From Gudongella sp046224405 (lineage in GTDB: Bacteria; Bacillota; Clostridia; Tissierellales; Tissierellaceae): 64,000 bases of DNA. A model generated the notes under the pieces. That model was not told the origin of the DNA. It saw nothing but the letters and a program-made list of their open reading frames with translations, and did not search any database. The DNA is taken from contig NZ_JBJXRK010000005.1 of assembly GCF_046224405.1 (NCBI RefSeq), positions 57,131 through 121,130 on the forward strand. The letters run 5' to 3'. The position numbers and the translations under genes are program-made. Shown in pieces: positions 49,177-58,090 of the stretch; position 1 is the first letter of the stretch, and every line of letters starts with the position of its first letter.

Positions 49177-50772
49177 ATGGTAACCAAGTATATTTTCGTA
49201 ACAGGAGGAGTAGTATCGTCACTGGGAAAGGGAATAACTGCAGCAAGCCTTGGGCAGCTGTTGAAAAGCCGTGGATTGAAGGTGACAATCCAGAAATTTG
49301 ATCCATATATAAATGTAGATCCGGGAACCCTAAGCCCATATCAGCATGGTGAGGTATTTGTCACTGAGGATGGAGCCGAAACCGACCTTGACCTGGGACA
49401 TTATGAGAGGTTCATAGACGAGAATCTAACCAAGAACAACAGTGTTACCACCGGTTCAGTTTATTGGTCTGTAATATCAAAGGAAAGAAAGGGCGACTAT
49501 GAAGGGAAGACTGTTCAGGTTATTCCCCATATAACAAACGAAATAAAGGAGAGAATCGTAAGGACATCAAGATTTCAACCCTTTGATGTTGTAATAACTG
49601 AGATTGGCGGTACGGTGGGAGATATAGAATCACTACCTTTCATGGAGGCCATCAGACAGATCAAATACGATGTGGGAAAGGAAAATGTGATGTATATTCA
49701 CGTTACACTTGTTCCATACCTTTCAAAGGCTGGTGAACTTAAGACAAAGCCAACCCAGCACAGTGTAAAGGAATTGAGGAGCATAGGGATCCATCCAGAT
49801 GCACTTATCTGCAGAACTGAAAAGCCACTTGGACGGGAATTGAAGGAAAAGATTGCACTCCTTTGCGACCTTGAAATTGAGGGAGTGATCCAGAACTTGG
49901 ATTCAGATAGTATCTACAGGATTCCAAAGATGCTTGAGAAGGAGGGATTAGGAGACCTGGTTCAGAGAAAGCTTGAGCTTGATTGTGACCAGGTGGACCT
50001 ATCCCAGTGGGACAGTCTTGTTGAAGGAATGGAGAAAATTCAAAGGTCAGTAAAAATTGCGCTGGTTGGAAAATATGTGGAGCTTAAGGACTCATACCTT
50101 TCCGTATGCGAAGCCCTGACCCATGGTGGATTGGCCAATGGCACCCATATCGACCTAAAATGGATTAATTCAGAGGATCTCAGTGAGGAGAATGCAGAGG
50201 AGCTGCTTGGAGATGCTCAGGGAATCCTTGTACCTGGAGGATTTGGACACAGGGGGATAGAGGGCAAGATTTCAGCAATCAGGTTTGCAAGGGAGAAGAG
50301 GATTCCATATCTTGGCCTGTGCCTTGGTATGCAGCTTGCCTGTGTGGAGCTGTCCAGAAACAAGGCAGGTCTTGATGGAGCCCACACTACGGAGCTTGAC
50401 CCTGATACTCCACACCCTGTAATATATATCATGCCTGATCAGAAGAATGTCAAGAACCTGGGAGGGACATTAAGACTTGGGTCATACCCGTGTCTCCTGG
50501 GAGAAGGTACAAAAGCCAGGGAGATATACGGAACTCATACGATAGATGAAAGACACAGACACAGATATGAGTTCAATATGGACTATAGGGATGTTCTCGA
50601 AAAGGCTGGAATGAGATTTTCAGGTCTTTCACCTGATGGAAGCCTTGTGGAGGTTGTAGAGCTGGAGGATCATCCATTCTTTGTGGCCGTCCAGTATCAT
50701 CCGGAGTTCAAGTCAAGACCTACGAGACCACATCCGCTTTTCAAAGCCTTTGTAGAAGCATCTTTGAAATAG
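49177..50772 (+). CDS. pyrG: CTP synthase
   Basis: 531 residues, standard length. N-terminal synthase domain: KYIFVTGGVVSSLGKGITAASL (P-loop-like) and QKFDPYINVDPGTLSPYQHGEVFVT. The C-terminal glutamine amidotransferase domain has PGGFGHRG, the nucleophile Cys in LGLCLGMQ and the His-x-Glu in VQYHPEFKS. It converts UTP, ATP and glutamine to CTP. Start at 49177 follows ACAGGAGG at 7 bases; an in-frame ATG 15 codons earlier overlaps the promoter. Confidence 0.97.
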   Translation: MVTKYIFVTGGVVSSLGKGITAASLGQLLKSRGLKVTIQKFDPYINVDPGTLSPYQHGEVFVTEDGAETDLDLGHYERFIDENLTKNNSVTTGSVYWSVISKERKGDYEGKTVQVIPHITNEIKERIVRTSRFQPFDVVITEIGGTVGDIESLPFMEAIRQIKYDVGKENVMYIHVTLVPYLSKAGELKTKPTQHSVKELRSIGIHPDALICRTEKPLGRELKEKIALLCDLEIEGVIQNLDSDSIYRIPKMLEKEGLGDLVQRKLELDCDQVDLSQWDSLVEGMEKIQRSVKIALVGKYVELKDSYLSVCEALTHGGLANGTHIDLKWINSEDLSEENAEELLGDAQGILVPGGFGHRGIEGKISAIRFAREKRIPYLGLCLGMQLACVELSRNKAGLDGAHTTELDPDTPHPVIYIMPDQKNVKNLGGTLRLGSYPCLLGEGTKAREIYGTHTIDERHRHRYEFNMDYRDVLEKAGMRFSGLSPDGSLVEVVELEDHPFFVAVQYHPEFKSRPTRPHPLFKAFVEASLK

Positions 50773-50773
50773 A

Positions 50774-50797
50774 ATAAGCTCCCCATGGGGAGCTTAT
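50774..50797. terminator. Hairpin between convergent pyrG and permease genes
   Basis: ATAAGCTCCCC and GGGGAGCTTAT form an 11-base-pair palindrome with a 2-base centre. There is no T-run, but its position between convergent stops suggests a bidirectional terminator. Confidence 0.55.
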
Positions 50798-50798
50798 G

Positions 50799-52121
50799 TC
50801 ATTCCGTTCTTATTGCATCTATTGCAGATAGGTTCATTGCCCTTCTTGCTGGATAATATCCTGACACTATACCAATCAGGGCTGAAAACAAAAGTGCCGC
50901 AAAGACCAGCCAGATTGGAATTATTGAAATCTTGGTCTCTCCTCCTGTTCCGAACATATTGCCGAAAGCGCTTCCAAAATGGTTGATTCCAAAGGATAGA
51001 AGATAGCTTACACCTATGCCAATAATTCCTCCCAAGAGTCCGATAAGAGCCGATTCAAAAAGGAAAAGCTTCTTAATATCATTTATGGTTGCACCGATAA
51101 CCTTCATTATGCCGATTTCTCTGGTCCTTTCATAAATGCTCATGACCATGGTATTAGTAATGCCGATGGCGGCGACCAGTAGTGAAATTGCACCGATTCC
51201 TCCAAGGACCAGCTGGATTATCCCGGCTGTTTCCTTCATGGATTCCAGCTGATCGTTCAGGCTGTAGGCCTCATAACCCATGGCCTTAATTGTATCCTGG
51301 ACATCCTTAACATTCTTCATGTCATCCACCTTGACATCTATCCTCTGGTACTGAGAGTCGTTGGATTGACCGGGAGCCGGTCTTATGTTCTCAGCCTTCT
51401 CCTTTTCCTTCATGAGCTTTTGCACCTCGGTAAGGGGCATGTATACTCCGTAGCTGTGCTCCCAGTTGCCACCTGCAAGAATTCCCGCTGTCTTGATCTT
51501 GTATTCCTTGTAGTTTACCTTTTCAGAAGGAGGAATGTTTGGATCTTCCCAGCCATAGCTTGGGTTGAGGGTTAATGTCATCCTGTCCTTCATTAGGTCT
51601 ACCTTGGGTTCTCGCCATACACGAGCCTTTGGGTCGTAGAAGTTATGGACCATGTCGCTACCGAAAAGAACAGTTAGCTCATCCCCTGCTGTAAGAAGCC
51701 TACCTTCCGCCACCTCAAATCCGAACTCCTCCATTACGCTTGGATCAATTCCTCTGATGGGAACACCTGAGATGTACCTCCCATTTATTATGGTTCCGTA
51801 GGTTTCCAGGGTCGGACTTACTGCGACCACGTGGGGCAGGGTCTTAAAGCTCACAACAGCAGCGTCGTCAAGCTTGACATCCTCCTTGCCTGCACCTCCG
51901 GGAATGGAGGGGTCAAACCAGCCCTGATGAACATTTATTGTTGTAAGGCTTCCCCACTGGGAGATTTGGTCCTCGAATGCCTGGGAAAGTCCAAAGCCAA
52001 GGCTAAGCATCACAATAATAGAGCTTGCTCCAATGATTACCCCCAGGACCGTCAAGAAGGTCCTTAGTTTTCTTCTCCACAGATTTTTGATTCCCATAAA
52101 AAAGATATCAATGTTATTCAT
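50799..52121 (-). CDS. ABC transporter permease, MacB/FtsX type
   Basis: 440 residues. N-terminal helix in KNLWRRKLRTFLTVLGVIIGASSIIVML, then a large extracytoplasmic MacB_PCD domain (about 50-310), and three C-terminal FtsX helices with GIGAISLLVAAIGITNTMVMSIYERTREIGIMKVIGA. This is the four-helix mechanotransmission type of permease rather than an importer. It overlaps the end of the CARDB gene by 8 bases. ATPase, CARDB protein and permease form one operon, so they probably make one envelope complex moving or sensing a surface molecule. Confidence 0.88.
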   Translation of the reverse strand: MNNIDIFFMGIKNLWRRKLRTFLTVLGVIIGASSIIVMLSLGFGLSQAFEDQISQWGSLTTINVHQGWFDPSIPGGAGKEDVKLDDAAVVSFKTLPHVVAVSPTLETYGTIINGRYISGVPIRGIDPSVMEEFGFEVAEGRLLTAGDELTVLFGSDMVHNFYDPKARVWREPKVDLMKDRMTLTLNPSYGWEDPNIPPSEKVNYKEYKIKTAGILAGGNWEHSYGVYMPLTEVQKLMKEKEKAENIRPAPGQSNDSQYQRIDVKVDDMKNVKDVQDTIKAMGYEAYSLNDQLESMKETAGIIQLVLGGIGAISLLVAAIGITNTMVMSIYERTREIGIMKVIGATINDIKKLFLFESALIGLLGGIIGIGVSYLLSFGINHFGSAFGNMFGTGGETKISIIPIWLVFAALLFSALIGIVSGYYPARRAMNLSAIDAIRTE

Positions 52122-54156
52122 CTATTTCCAGATCCTCATTGAATTTTTTTGCCTTTCTCTTGCGGTAGAACACAAAGCCTGCCACCGCTGCCAGGACTGC
52201 CAATCCAGGGATCAGGAACCTGTTGAGGGAGCCTCCCACACCTGGCTCCTCCATGGGAGGCTCCATTGGGGAATCAGGCATAGGCTCCATATCCATCACG
52301 TTCAGGCTAAAGGGCTTTCTTTCCTCTTTCATTTGACCTGTGGAGTCTTCAAATGTAAAGACAATCTCGCCCTGTAGCTGTCCCGGCTCGCTTGGTATTA
52401 CATAGCCTTCAAAGTAATCGCTGCTGCCGCTGTTGAAATTACCCACATAATATTGTCCGTTTTCGGTCTGGAAGTTTCCCTCAAGCCTTACCATCATATT
52501 GTACAGTGGAACCTTTCCAGTATTGTAGAATTCAACTGAAATTGGAGTGGATTGTCCCACGTAGCTTTCTGGGAAGTAACCTACCTCCCCAGTGTCAAGC
52601 TTTGATTGCTGCACAACAGGAACTCCAATCAGCTCAACTGCAGTGTAGGGATTGGCCAGGCTGTCCTCGTATTCAAAGTTTGCAGTGAGGGTGTAGGTCT
52701 TCGCCTTGGCATCCGGTACGGTGTACATGCTTATGGTCTTTTCGATTTTCCCCTTTGGAGGGATGCTGTCGATATAGAAGGTGTTTGAGCTGTTTACCGG
52801 TGTAAAAACAGAGCCCGAATCCGTTTCCTCGTCTGCAGTCAGGTATATCTTGATGTTTCTTACGGTTTTTGTGCTATTGGTATTATAGAAGGACAGATTC
52901 ATCTGGAACTGCTCCCCGGCACTGACCAATGTAGGGGAGAAGCTATACTTGTCTATGATCAGCTTTGGTGTTGACTGGTTGGCATTTTCATCCGGGGCGT
53001 TAAGAAAGACGCCTATTATATGGGTCAGGGTGTCCCTGGATGCAGGCTGTACCAGCTCATCGGTATAATTCACCGTTATTTCGATTGGATAATTTCTGGT
53101 ATCTCCTGTTCTGGTTGTAATAAAAAGGAACTGGTATGACTTAACTTCTCCAGGTTTAATTTCGTCTGTTTTTGTTATCCCAAGTGACTTTGGAACAAGT
53201 CCGCTTTCATCCTGGCTGGTTGCTCTAATTTCAATATCACTCGCAGGGGACTGGCCTTGGTTCCTCACATCGAAGGTAACCTTGACCTCCCTGTTCTGAC
53301 CAAGAGCACCTGTGGGATAGCTTAGGTTCTCAATTACAAGCTTGGATGCCCTCGCATCATTTTTAGCAGCCTGGAATGAGAAATATTCCTGGGATTCCAC
53401 AATGTTGTTGTCCCCGTCCCTGTAGTTGAGTCGAACCATCATCTCGTGATTTCCAGATCGGATCGTATTGGATGCCTGCAGTTCGAAATAAACGTAGCCC
53501 TTTCTTCCGCCTGCAATGTCCGGAACCCTCTGGATGCTCAGGCCGTTGGCAAGAACCAGGGATTCTTCTGATAATTCAGGCAGGCTTACTGTAATGTTTC
53601 TTGCAGGTCCTTCACCTTGGTTGAGAAGCTCAAATCCTACAACCACAGGGTCTCCTGGGTTTACGGTTGTACTGGGCATTACATCGGTTCTTGTGAGGAC
53701 CAGGTCAGGAGTTGAATCTTCCTGTATAACCCTGATGTTGATTGTCTTATCAAGTGTAAGTTCTTTACTCAGGTAGTAATCATAGTATACTACTTCCAAA
53801 TTCATTGTATAGGTTCCATCGGGAGCATTTTTGTTAACAGCAACATCAAATCTCAAGGTCTCTCTGTCTCCTGGTTCGATATATTTTTCTTCTCTGTAGC
53901 TCTTTCCATCAACTAGAACAAGTCCCGTACTGTCGGAGGATAAGGTTGCAATTATGTTTTCAGCATCATAATCACCACTATTGTATAATTCAACATCCAG
54001 ACGGAGACTATCGCCAGGATCTACTGTATATGTGTTTGGGCTGACCATTATCAATTTAGGCTCGATATAAGGTTGTCCTTCATTGGCCAAAGACTCAATT
54101 GGTAATATTGCAAATATCATAATGAATGCCAATAGGCTGCTTATTAACCGTTTCAT
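52114..54156 (-). CDS. Secreted, membrane-anchored multi-CARDB/NEW3 protein
   Basis: 680 residues. Signal peptide (LISSLLAFIMIFAILPIESLA) at the N-terminus. The body consists of about five immunoglobulin-like CARDB/NEW3 repeats, recognisable by recurring VDPGDSLRLDVELYNSGDYDAENI, NPGDPVVVGFELLNQGEGPARNI and QSPASDIEI-type strings. A C-terminal helix (FLIPGLAVLAAVAGFVFY) followed by RKRKAKK anchors it to the membrane. Similar COG1361 proteins accompany MacB-type transporters in Firmicutes and archaea. It may act as the extracytoplasmic partner of the permease. Start directly follows the ATPase stop codon; AAGGAGG lies within the ATPase end. Confidence 0.82.
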   Translation of the reverse strand: MKRLISSLLAFIMIFAILPIESLANEGQPYIEPKLIMVSPNTYTVDPGDSLRLDVELYNSGDYDAENIIATLSSDSTGLVLVDGKSYREEKYIEPGDRETLRFDVAVNKNAPDGTYTMNLEVVYYDYYLSKELTLDKTINIRVIQEDSTPDLVLTRTDVMPSTTVNPGDPVVVGFELLNQGEGPARNITVSLPELSEESLVLANGLSIQRVPDIAGGRKGYVYFELQASNTIRSGNHEMMVRLNYRDGDNNIVESQEYFSFQAAKNDARASKLVIENLSYPTGALGQNREVKVTFDVRNQGQSPASDIEIRATSQDESGLVPKSLGITKTDEIKPGEVKSYQFLFITTRTGDTRNYPIEITVNYTDELVQPASRDTLTHIIGVFLNAPDENANQSTPKLIIDKYSFSPTLVSAGEQFQMNLSFYNTNSTKTVRNIKIYLTADEETDSGSVFTPVNSSNTFYIDSIPPKGKIEKTISMYTVPDAKAKTYTLTANFEYEDSLANPYTAVELIGVPVVQQSKLDTGEVGYFPESYVGQSTPISVEFYNTGKVPLYNMMVRLEGNFQTENGQYYVGNFNSGSSDYFEGYVIPSEPGQLQGEIVFTFEDSTGQMKEERKPFSLNVMDMEPMPDSPMEPPMEEPGVGGSLNRFLIPGLAVLAAVAGFVFYRKRKAKKFNEDLEIDE

Positions 54157-54867
54157 CTATTCTGTTGCCTCCTTGTGGTTTTCTTGTATTTCAATTTTTT
54201 CTATGTTTCCATCCCTAAGATGCACAATCCTGTGAGCGTAGTCTGAGATTTCAGCATCATGTGTTACTATTACAAGGGTCTGGTTAAATTCCTTTGCCAT
54301 CCCCGTGATCAGGTCCATAACCTCAAAGGTTGTCTTGGAATCCAGATTGCCTGTGGGCTCATCCGCAAAGACTATCCGTGGGTTGCTGACAAAGGCACGT
54401 GCGATGCTGACCCTTTGCTGCTGACCTCCACTCATCTCTGAGGGCTTGTGGTGAAGTCTGTCTCCTAGTCCAACGTTCTTGAGCATTTTGGCAGCAGCCT
54501 TCTCCCGTGAAGCCCTTGGTACACCCTTGAAGGTAAGGACGAGACTAACATTTTCCAGTGCTGTAAGGGTGGGAATAAGATTATAGGACTGGAACACAAA
54601 GCCCACGTTAAGCTGCCTGAATTTAGTGAGCTGTCTCTCGTTCATCTTTTCAAGATGATGTCCGTTGATTATGATTTCGCCTTTCGTTGGCTTTTCAAGC
54701 CCTGCCATCATATTGAGCAGGGTACTCTTCCCGGAGCCTGAGGTTCCAATAAGGCAGATAAACTCTCTCTTATCTATTGAAAGACTCACATCATCCAGGG
54801 CCTTTATCTTTTCATCACCCATACGATATATTTTTCTAACATGACTTAAACTAATAAATTCATCCAG
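54157..54867 (-). CDS. ABC transporter ATPase, LolD/MacB type, with probable non-ATG start
   Basis: 236 residues if started at CTG (54867). Walker A GTSGSGKSTLLNMMAGLEKPT, signature MSGGQQQRVSIARAFVSN, Walker B IVFADEPTGNLDS and H-loop VTHD are intact. The first ATG (54822) would begin MGDEKIKALDDVSL, cutting off the strand and Y-loop that normally precede it. The frame continues upstream as LDEFISLSHVRKIYR, a good fit to the family N-terminus. In that frame no ATG, GTG or TTG occurs after the upstream GGAGG; CTG (9 bases after) or ATT (3 bases after) are the only candidates. First gene of the three-gene operon. Confidence 0.88.
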   Translation of the reverse strand: MDEFISLSHVRKIYRMGDEKIKALDDVSLSIDKREFICLIGTSGSGKSTLLNMMAGLEKPTKGEIIINGHHLEKMNERQLTKFRQLNVGFVFQSYNLIPTLTALENVSLVLTFKGVPRASREKAAAKMLKNVGLGDRLHHKPSEMSGGQQQRVSIARAFVSNPRIVFADEPTGNLDSKTTFEVMDLITGMAKEFNQTLVIVTHDAEISDYAHRIVHLRDGNIEKIEIQENHKEATE

Positions 54868-54947
54868 GACAATACACCTCCTCTATTGACAACTAAAGTC
54901 TACCACAACAGAGATGAATAGTAGTTACAAAATGTTTAAAATGAGAC

Positions 54948-54979
54948 AAAAAAAAGATTGCAGGTTTTTTCCTGCAATC
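54948..54979 (-). terminator. Terminator of the PFK gene
   Basis: GATTGCAGG and CCTGCAATC pair around six T; on the minus strand a run of eight T follows (A at 54948-54955). Confidence 0.9.
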
Positions 54980-54990
54980 CGGTCGGTCAT

Positions 54991-56208
54991 CTATCTGTTC
55001 AGTTTTTTCTCCACCCTTGGGGCACGAATTCTGTGAGCCTGTGGCATGTCTGACCCAAGAAGTGGAAGGAGATAATATTTGAAAGCCTCCGTAACATGGT
55101 TTCCTGCTTCGTTTATATACTCGTCCGGCATGGATTTGGTGTACTTGGCAACGTCTGCAAGGGGTGACAGCTGGTAATCAACTGAATATATGCCGGTCCT
55201 GTGGATTGTTACTGAACCGTCAACATTGTTCCAAAGTGCATACTGTGCAGCCTTTTCTCCCACTTCCCTTGCCTCCTGCTGGTCCACATCCGAGACACAT
55301 CCCACAAAGGATCTTTGGAGGTATCCAAAGGTATCGCTCCGCACTCTCTTTATGCCCAGTCTTTTCTTGATGGTATCAGCCAGAAGGTCTCCCAGTGCGC
55401 CGGTTCCGGAAAGCTGAATATTTCCGTGGCTGTCCCTTTCAACCTCTTCCTGGAGGGTTGCGATGATTGGAGTTCCCTCTTTATCAACAATCCCCTCAGA
55501 AACCGCTATGATACATCTGCCGTGCTTTTCATACACTTCTTTGACATCGGAAAGAAAATTATCTACTATAAATGGTCTTTCTGGAAGATAGATCAGGTGT
55601 GGTCCATCATCTGGATACTTCTGTGCCATGGATGCTGCGGCTGTTAGGAAGCCTGCATTTCTTCCCATTACGATTCCTACATAGACTCCACCAAATGAAT
55701 TTACATCCAGATTTACGCCAATAAAGGCCTGTGTTACAAATTTTGCCGCGGAACCATAGCCTGGACAGTGGTCATTTACCAGAAGGTCGTTGTCAATTGT
55801 CTTTGGTATATGTATAGCCCTTAATTCATACCCTGATTCCATTGCCTTTTGGTTTACTATCCTCACAGTATCGGCGGAGTCGTTTCCTCCTATATAGAAG
55901 AAGAATCTGATGTTGTGTGCCTCCAAGACCTTGAAAATCTTATTGCAGTATTCGTCATCCGGCTTGTCTCTTGTGGACAGCAATGCTGATCCAGGTGTTC
56001 TTGCAATCCTTTCAAAATTGTTGGTGGTCTCCTGGGTCAAATCAAGAAACTCTTCATTGATTATTCCAGAAACTCCATGAAGTGCCCCATAGATCTTCTC
56101 GACCTGTGAGAACTTTCTCGCCTCAAGTACAACTCCAACAAGTGATTGGTTTATAACAGCGGTTGGTCCTCCGCCCTGTGCTACAAGTGCATTACCCTTT
56201 AATTTCAT
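54991..56208 (-). CDS. 6-phosphofructokinase, PPi-type
   Basis: 405 residues. GGGPTAVINQSLVGV opens the fold. The phosphoryl-donor motif is GGNDS at 107-111: ATP-dependent enzymes have GGDGS and classical PPi enzymes GGDDS. PKTIDND at 135-141 has the Lys typical of PPi-dependent enzymes. GRNAGFLTAAASMA and YLPERPF bind fructose 6-phosphate. It most likely phosphorylates fructose 6-phosphate with pyrophosphate, reversibly, though donor use must be confirmed because of Asn at the second position of the motif. AAGGGGGG lies before the ATG. Single gene with its own terminator. Confidence 0.85.
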   Translation of the reverse strand: MKLKGNALVAQGGGPTAVINQSLVGVVLEARKFSQVEKIYGALHGVSGIINEEFLDLTQETTNNFERIARTPGSALLSTRDKPDDEYCNKIFKVLEAHNIRFFFYIGGNDSADTVRIVNQKAMESGYELRAIHIPKTIDNDLLVNDHCPGYGSAAKFVTQAFIGVNLDVNSFGGVYVGIVMGRNAGFLTAAASMAQKYPDDGPHLIYLPERPFIVDNFLSDVKEVYEKHGRCIIAVSEGIVDKEGTPIIATLQEEVERDSHGNIQLSGTGALGDLLADTIKKRLGIKRVRSDTFGYLQRSFVGCVSDVDQQEAREVGEKAAQYALWNNVDGSVTIHRTGIYSVDYQLSPLADVAKYTKSMPDEYINEAGNHVTEAFKYYLLPLLGSDMPQAHRIRAPRVEKKLNR

Positions 56209-56326
56209 AGTCAGCCCCCCTTATTTTAAATCAAAAATAATTCCAGTCAAAAGTAAATCTTTAACATATTTATACCTCCATAATATCAGATTCAACCCTT
56301 TTCTTCAATAATACAGCTCCTTTGAA

Positions 56327-56340
56327 TGAAAACGCTTTTT
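56327..56340. promoter_or_regulatory. Possible catabolite-response element (cre)
   Basis: TGAAAACGCTTTTT matches 12 of 14 positions of the cre consensus TGWNANCGNTNWCA. It lies between the divergent PFK and kal genes, just upstream of the kal promoter. CcpA binding is an inference. Confidence 0.35.
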
Positions 56341-56363
56341 CGGTAGTTTACTTATCTGGATTG

Positions 56364-56372
56364 TGTTATAAT
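56364..56372 (+). promoter_or_regulatory. Extended -10 promoter of kal
   Basis: TGTTATAAT is a full extended -10 element 32 bases before the kal start codon; the -35 region is weak. Confidence 0.5.
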
Positions 56373-56404
56373 TGAGACAAACAAAGAATAAGGGGGATTT
56401 TTCA

Positions 56405-56788
56405 ATGGATAAGGTAATGATTAGAATGAGAATGAGCGCCCACGATGCACATTACGGTGGAAACCTGGTTGACGGGGCCAGAATGCTTGGCCTGTTCGGA
56501 GACGTTGCCACTGAACTGCTTATAAGACATGATGGAGACGAAGGTCTTTTTGTTGCATATGACATGGTTGAGTTTACTGCACCTGTCTATGCAGGAGATT
56601 ACATAGAGGCGGTTGGTGAAATAACAAAGGTGGGTAACACTTCAAGAAAGATGAAGTTCGAAGCCAGGAAGGTTATCGTTCCAAGACCTGACATAAACGA
56701 CTCAGCATGCGATTTCCTAGAGGAGCCTATAGTTGTTGCAAGAGCTGAGGGAACCTGTGTAGTGCCAAAGGACAAGAAGAGAAAATAA
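56405..56788 (+). CDS. kal: 3-aminobutyryl-CoA ammonia-lyase
   Basis: 127 residues, hotdog fold. The sequence matches what I know of the clostridial lysine-fermentation enzyme along its whole length: RMRMSAHDAHYGGNLVDGAR, LFGDVATELLIR, VEFTAPVYAGDYIEAVGEI and FEARKVIVPRPDI. It removes ammonia from L-3-aminobutyryl-CoA to give crotonyl-CoA. ATG at 56405 follows AGGGGGA; a TTG at 56372 overlaps the -10 box. Downstream lies repeat copy C and then kce. The other genes of the pathway (kamA, kamDE, kdd) are not in the window. Confidence 0.93.
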   Translation: MDKVMIRMRMSAHDAHYGGNLVDGARMLGLFGDVATELLIRHDGDEGLFVAYDMVEFTAPVYAGDYIEAVGEITKVGNTSRKMKFEARKVIVPRPDINDSACDFLEEPIVVARAEGTCVVPKDKKRK

Positions 56789-56794
56789 GACTAA

Positions 56795-57180
56795 TTCACA
56801 ATTCACAATGCACAATTAACAAAGAACAACTAACAGAGAACAATGAACAATAGTTAAGATCTAAGAAGTTAGAGGTAAGAAGTTGAAAGTGGAAGGAAAA
56901 GAAGAGATCCCTCCATTTCAGTCGGGATGACAGATAGAATGTCATCTTGAGCTTGTGGAGAGATCTAAGACCTTAAGGCTTGAGCAGGATGATTGAGAAT
57001 TTAAAGCTGTTTTTATCTTTTAATTATGAACTGCGAAGTGCCCGGCGATAGAATTACTTAAAAGCTGTGCTTTTATTGGAATTCATCGAGAGGGTATGAA
57101 TTGTGAATTGTGAATTTAAATCGGTTTTTATATTTTAATTGTGAATTGAGAACTGTGAATTGTGATTTGTGAATTGAAAA
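56795..57180. repeat. Composite intergenic repeat, copy C
   Basis: This gap between kal and kce starts with TTCACAATTCACAATGCACA units and AACAATGAACAATAG. Next come GTTAAGATCTAAGAAGTTAG and GAGGTAAGAAGT, a foldback (56904-56966), and finally many GAATTGTGAATT units reaching to the kce ribosome binding site. Blocks are shared with copies A and B. No credible gene. Confidence 0.75.
56904..56966. repeat. 63-base foldback of copy C
   Basis: Outer arms AGATCCCTCCA and TGGAGAGATCT pair with one mismatch; inner arms GATGACA and TGTCATC pair perfectly. The 3' half contains TGTCATCTTGAGC, like the GTCATTCCGAGC block of copy A. Confidence 0.75.
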
Positions 57181-57197
57181 AACGGGGGGATTAAAGA

Positions 57198-58019
57198 ATG
57201 GATAAGCTTATTATAACCGCTGCAATCTGTGGCGCGGAAGTAACCAAGGAACACAACCCAAATGTACCATATACAGTAGAGGAAATAGGTAGGGAGGCGG
57301 AGTCGGCATACAAGGCTGGTGCCAGCATCATCCACCTTCACGTGAGGGAGGACGATGGAACCCCTACTCAGGATAAGGAAAGGTTCAAGGCTTGCATGGA
57401 CGAGGTAAGAAGAAGATGCCCAGATGTCATCATCCAGCCTTCAACAGGCGGAGCAGTGGGAATGACCGATGAGGAAAGACTTCAACCTACGGAGCTTTTT
57501 CCGGAGATGGCAACCCTTGACTGCGGAACCCTTAATTTCGGCGGGGACGAGATATTCGTAAACACAGAGAACACCATAAAGAACTTCGGAAAGATAATGA
57601 TTGAAAGGGATATCAAGCCTGAGATAGAGGTTTTCGACAAGGGTATGATCGATTATGCGATCAAGTTCCAGAAGCAGGGCTTTATTAAGACCCCGATGCA
57701 CTTTGATTTTGTACTTGGGGTTCAGATGGCAGCCACAGCAAGGGACCTTGCCTTTATGGTTGACAGCATTCCACAAGGGTCAACATGGACTGCTGCGGGA
57801 ATAGGAAGAAACCAGTTCCCAATAGCTGCCATGGCGATTGCAATGGGAGGCAATGTAAGGGTTGGATTTGAGGATAACACCTACATTTCAAAGGGAGTTC
57901 TTGCCAAGTCCAACGGCGAAATGGTGGACAAGGTGGTCAGGATTGCAAATGAGCTGGGCAGGGAAATTGCTACACCTGCAGAGGCAAGGGAGATTCTGGG
58001 ACTGAAGCCTTTAAAGTAA
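57198..58019 (+). CDS. kce: 3-keto-5-aminohexanoate cleavage enzyme
   Basis: 273 residues, BKACE family TIM barrel. ITAAICGAEVTKEHNPNVPYT, ASIIHLHVREDDGTPTQD (with the Zn-ligand HxH), QPSTGGAVG, DCGTLNFGG and EVFDKGMI are family blocks, in an order and with residues typical of Kce proper. It cleaves 3-keto-5-aminohexanoate with acetyl-CoA to L-3-aminobutyryl-CoA and acetoacetate. The product is the substrate of Kal, encoded upstream. GGGGGG lies 9 bases before the ATG, within the last unit of repeat copy C. Confidence 0.93.
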   Translation: MDKLIITAAICGAEVTKEHNPNVPYTVEEIGREAESAYKAGASIIHLHVREDDGTPTQDKERFKACMDEVRRRCPDVIIQPSTGGAVGMTDEERLQPTELFPEMATLDCGTLNFGGDEIFVNTENTIKNFGKIMIERDIKPEIEVFDKGMIDYAIKFQKQGFIKTPMHFDFVLGVQMAATARDLAFMVDSIPQGSTWTAAGIGRNQFPIAAMAIAMGGNVRVGFEDNTYISKGVLAKSNGEMVDKVVRIANELGREIATPAEAREILGLKPLK

Positions 58020-58090
58020 TCTGAATATAAATGAGAGATAGATATCCCAAGGGGTATCTATTTTTCAAATCATGAGAAAGGAAGTGTATC

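Noticed and set aside
51366..52377. Small plus-strand open frames within the permease and CARDB genes
   Set aside because: All are antisense to strongly supported minus-strand genes.
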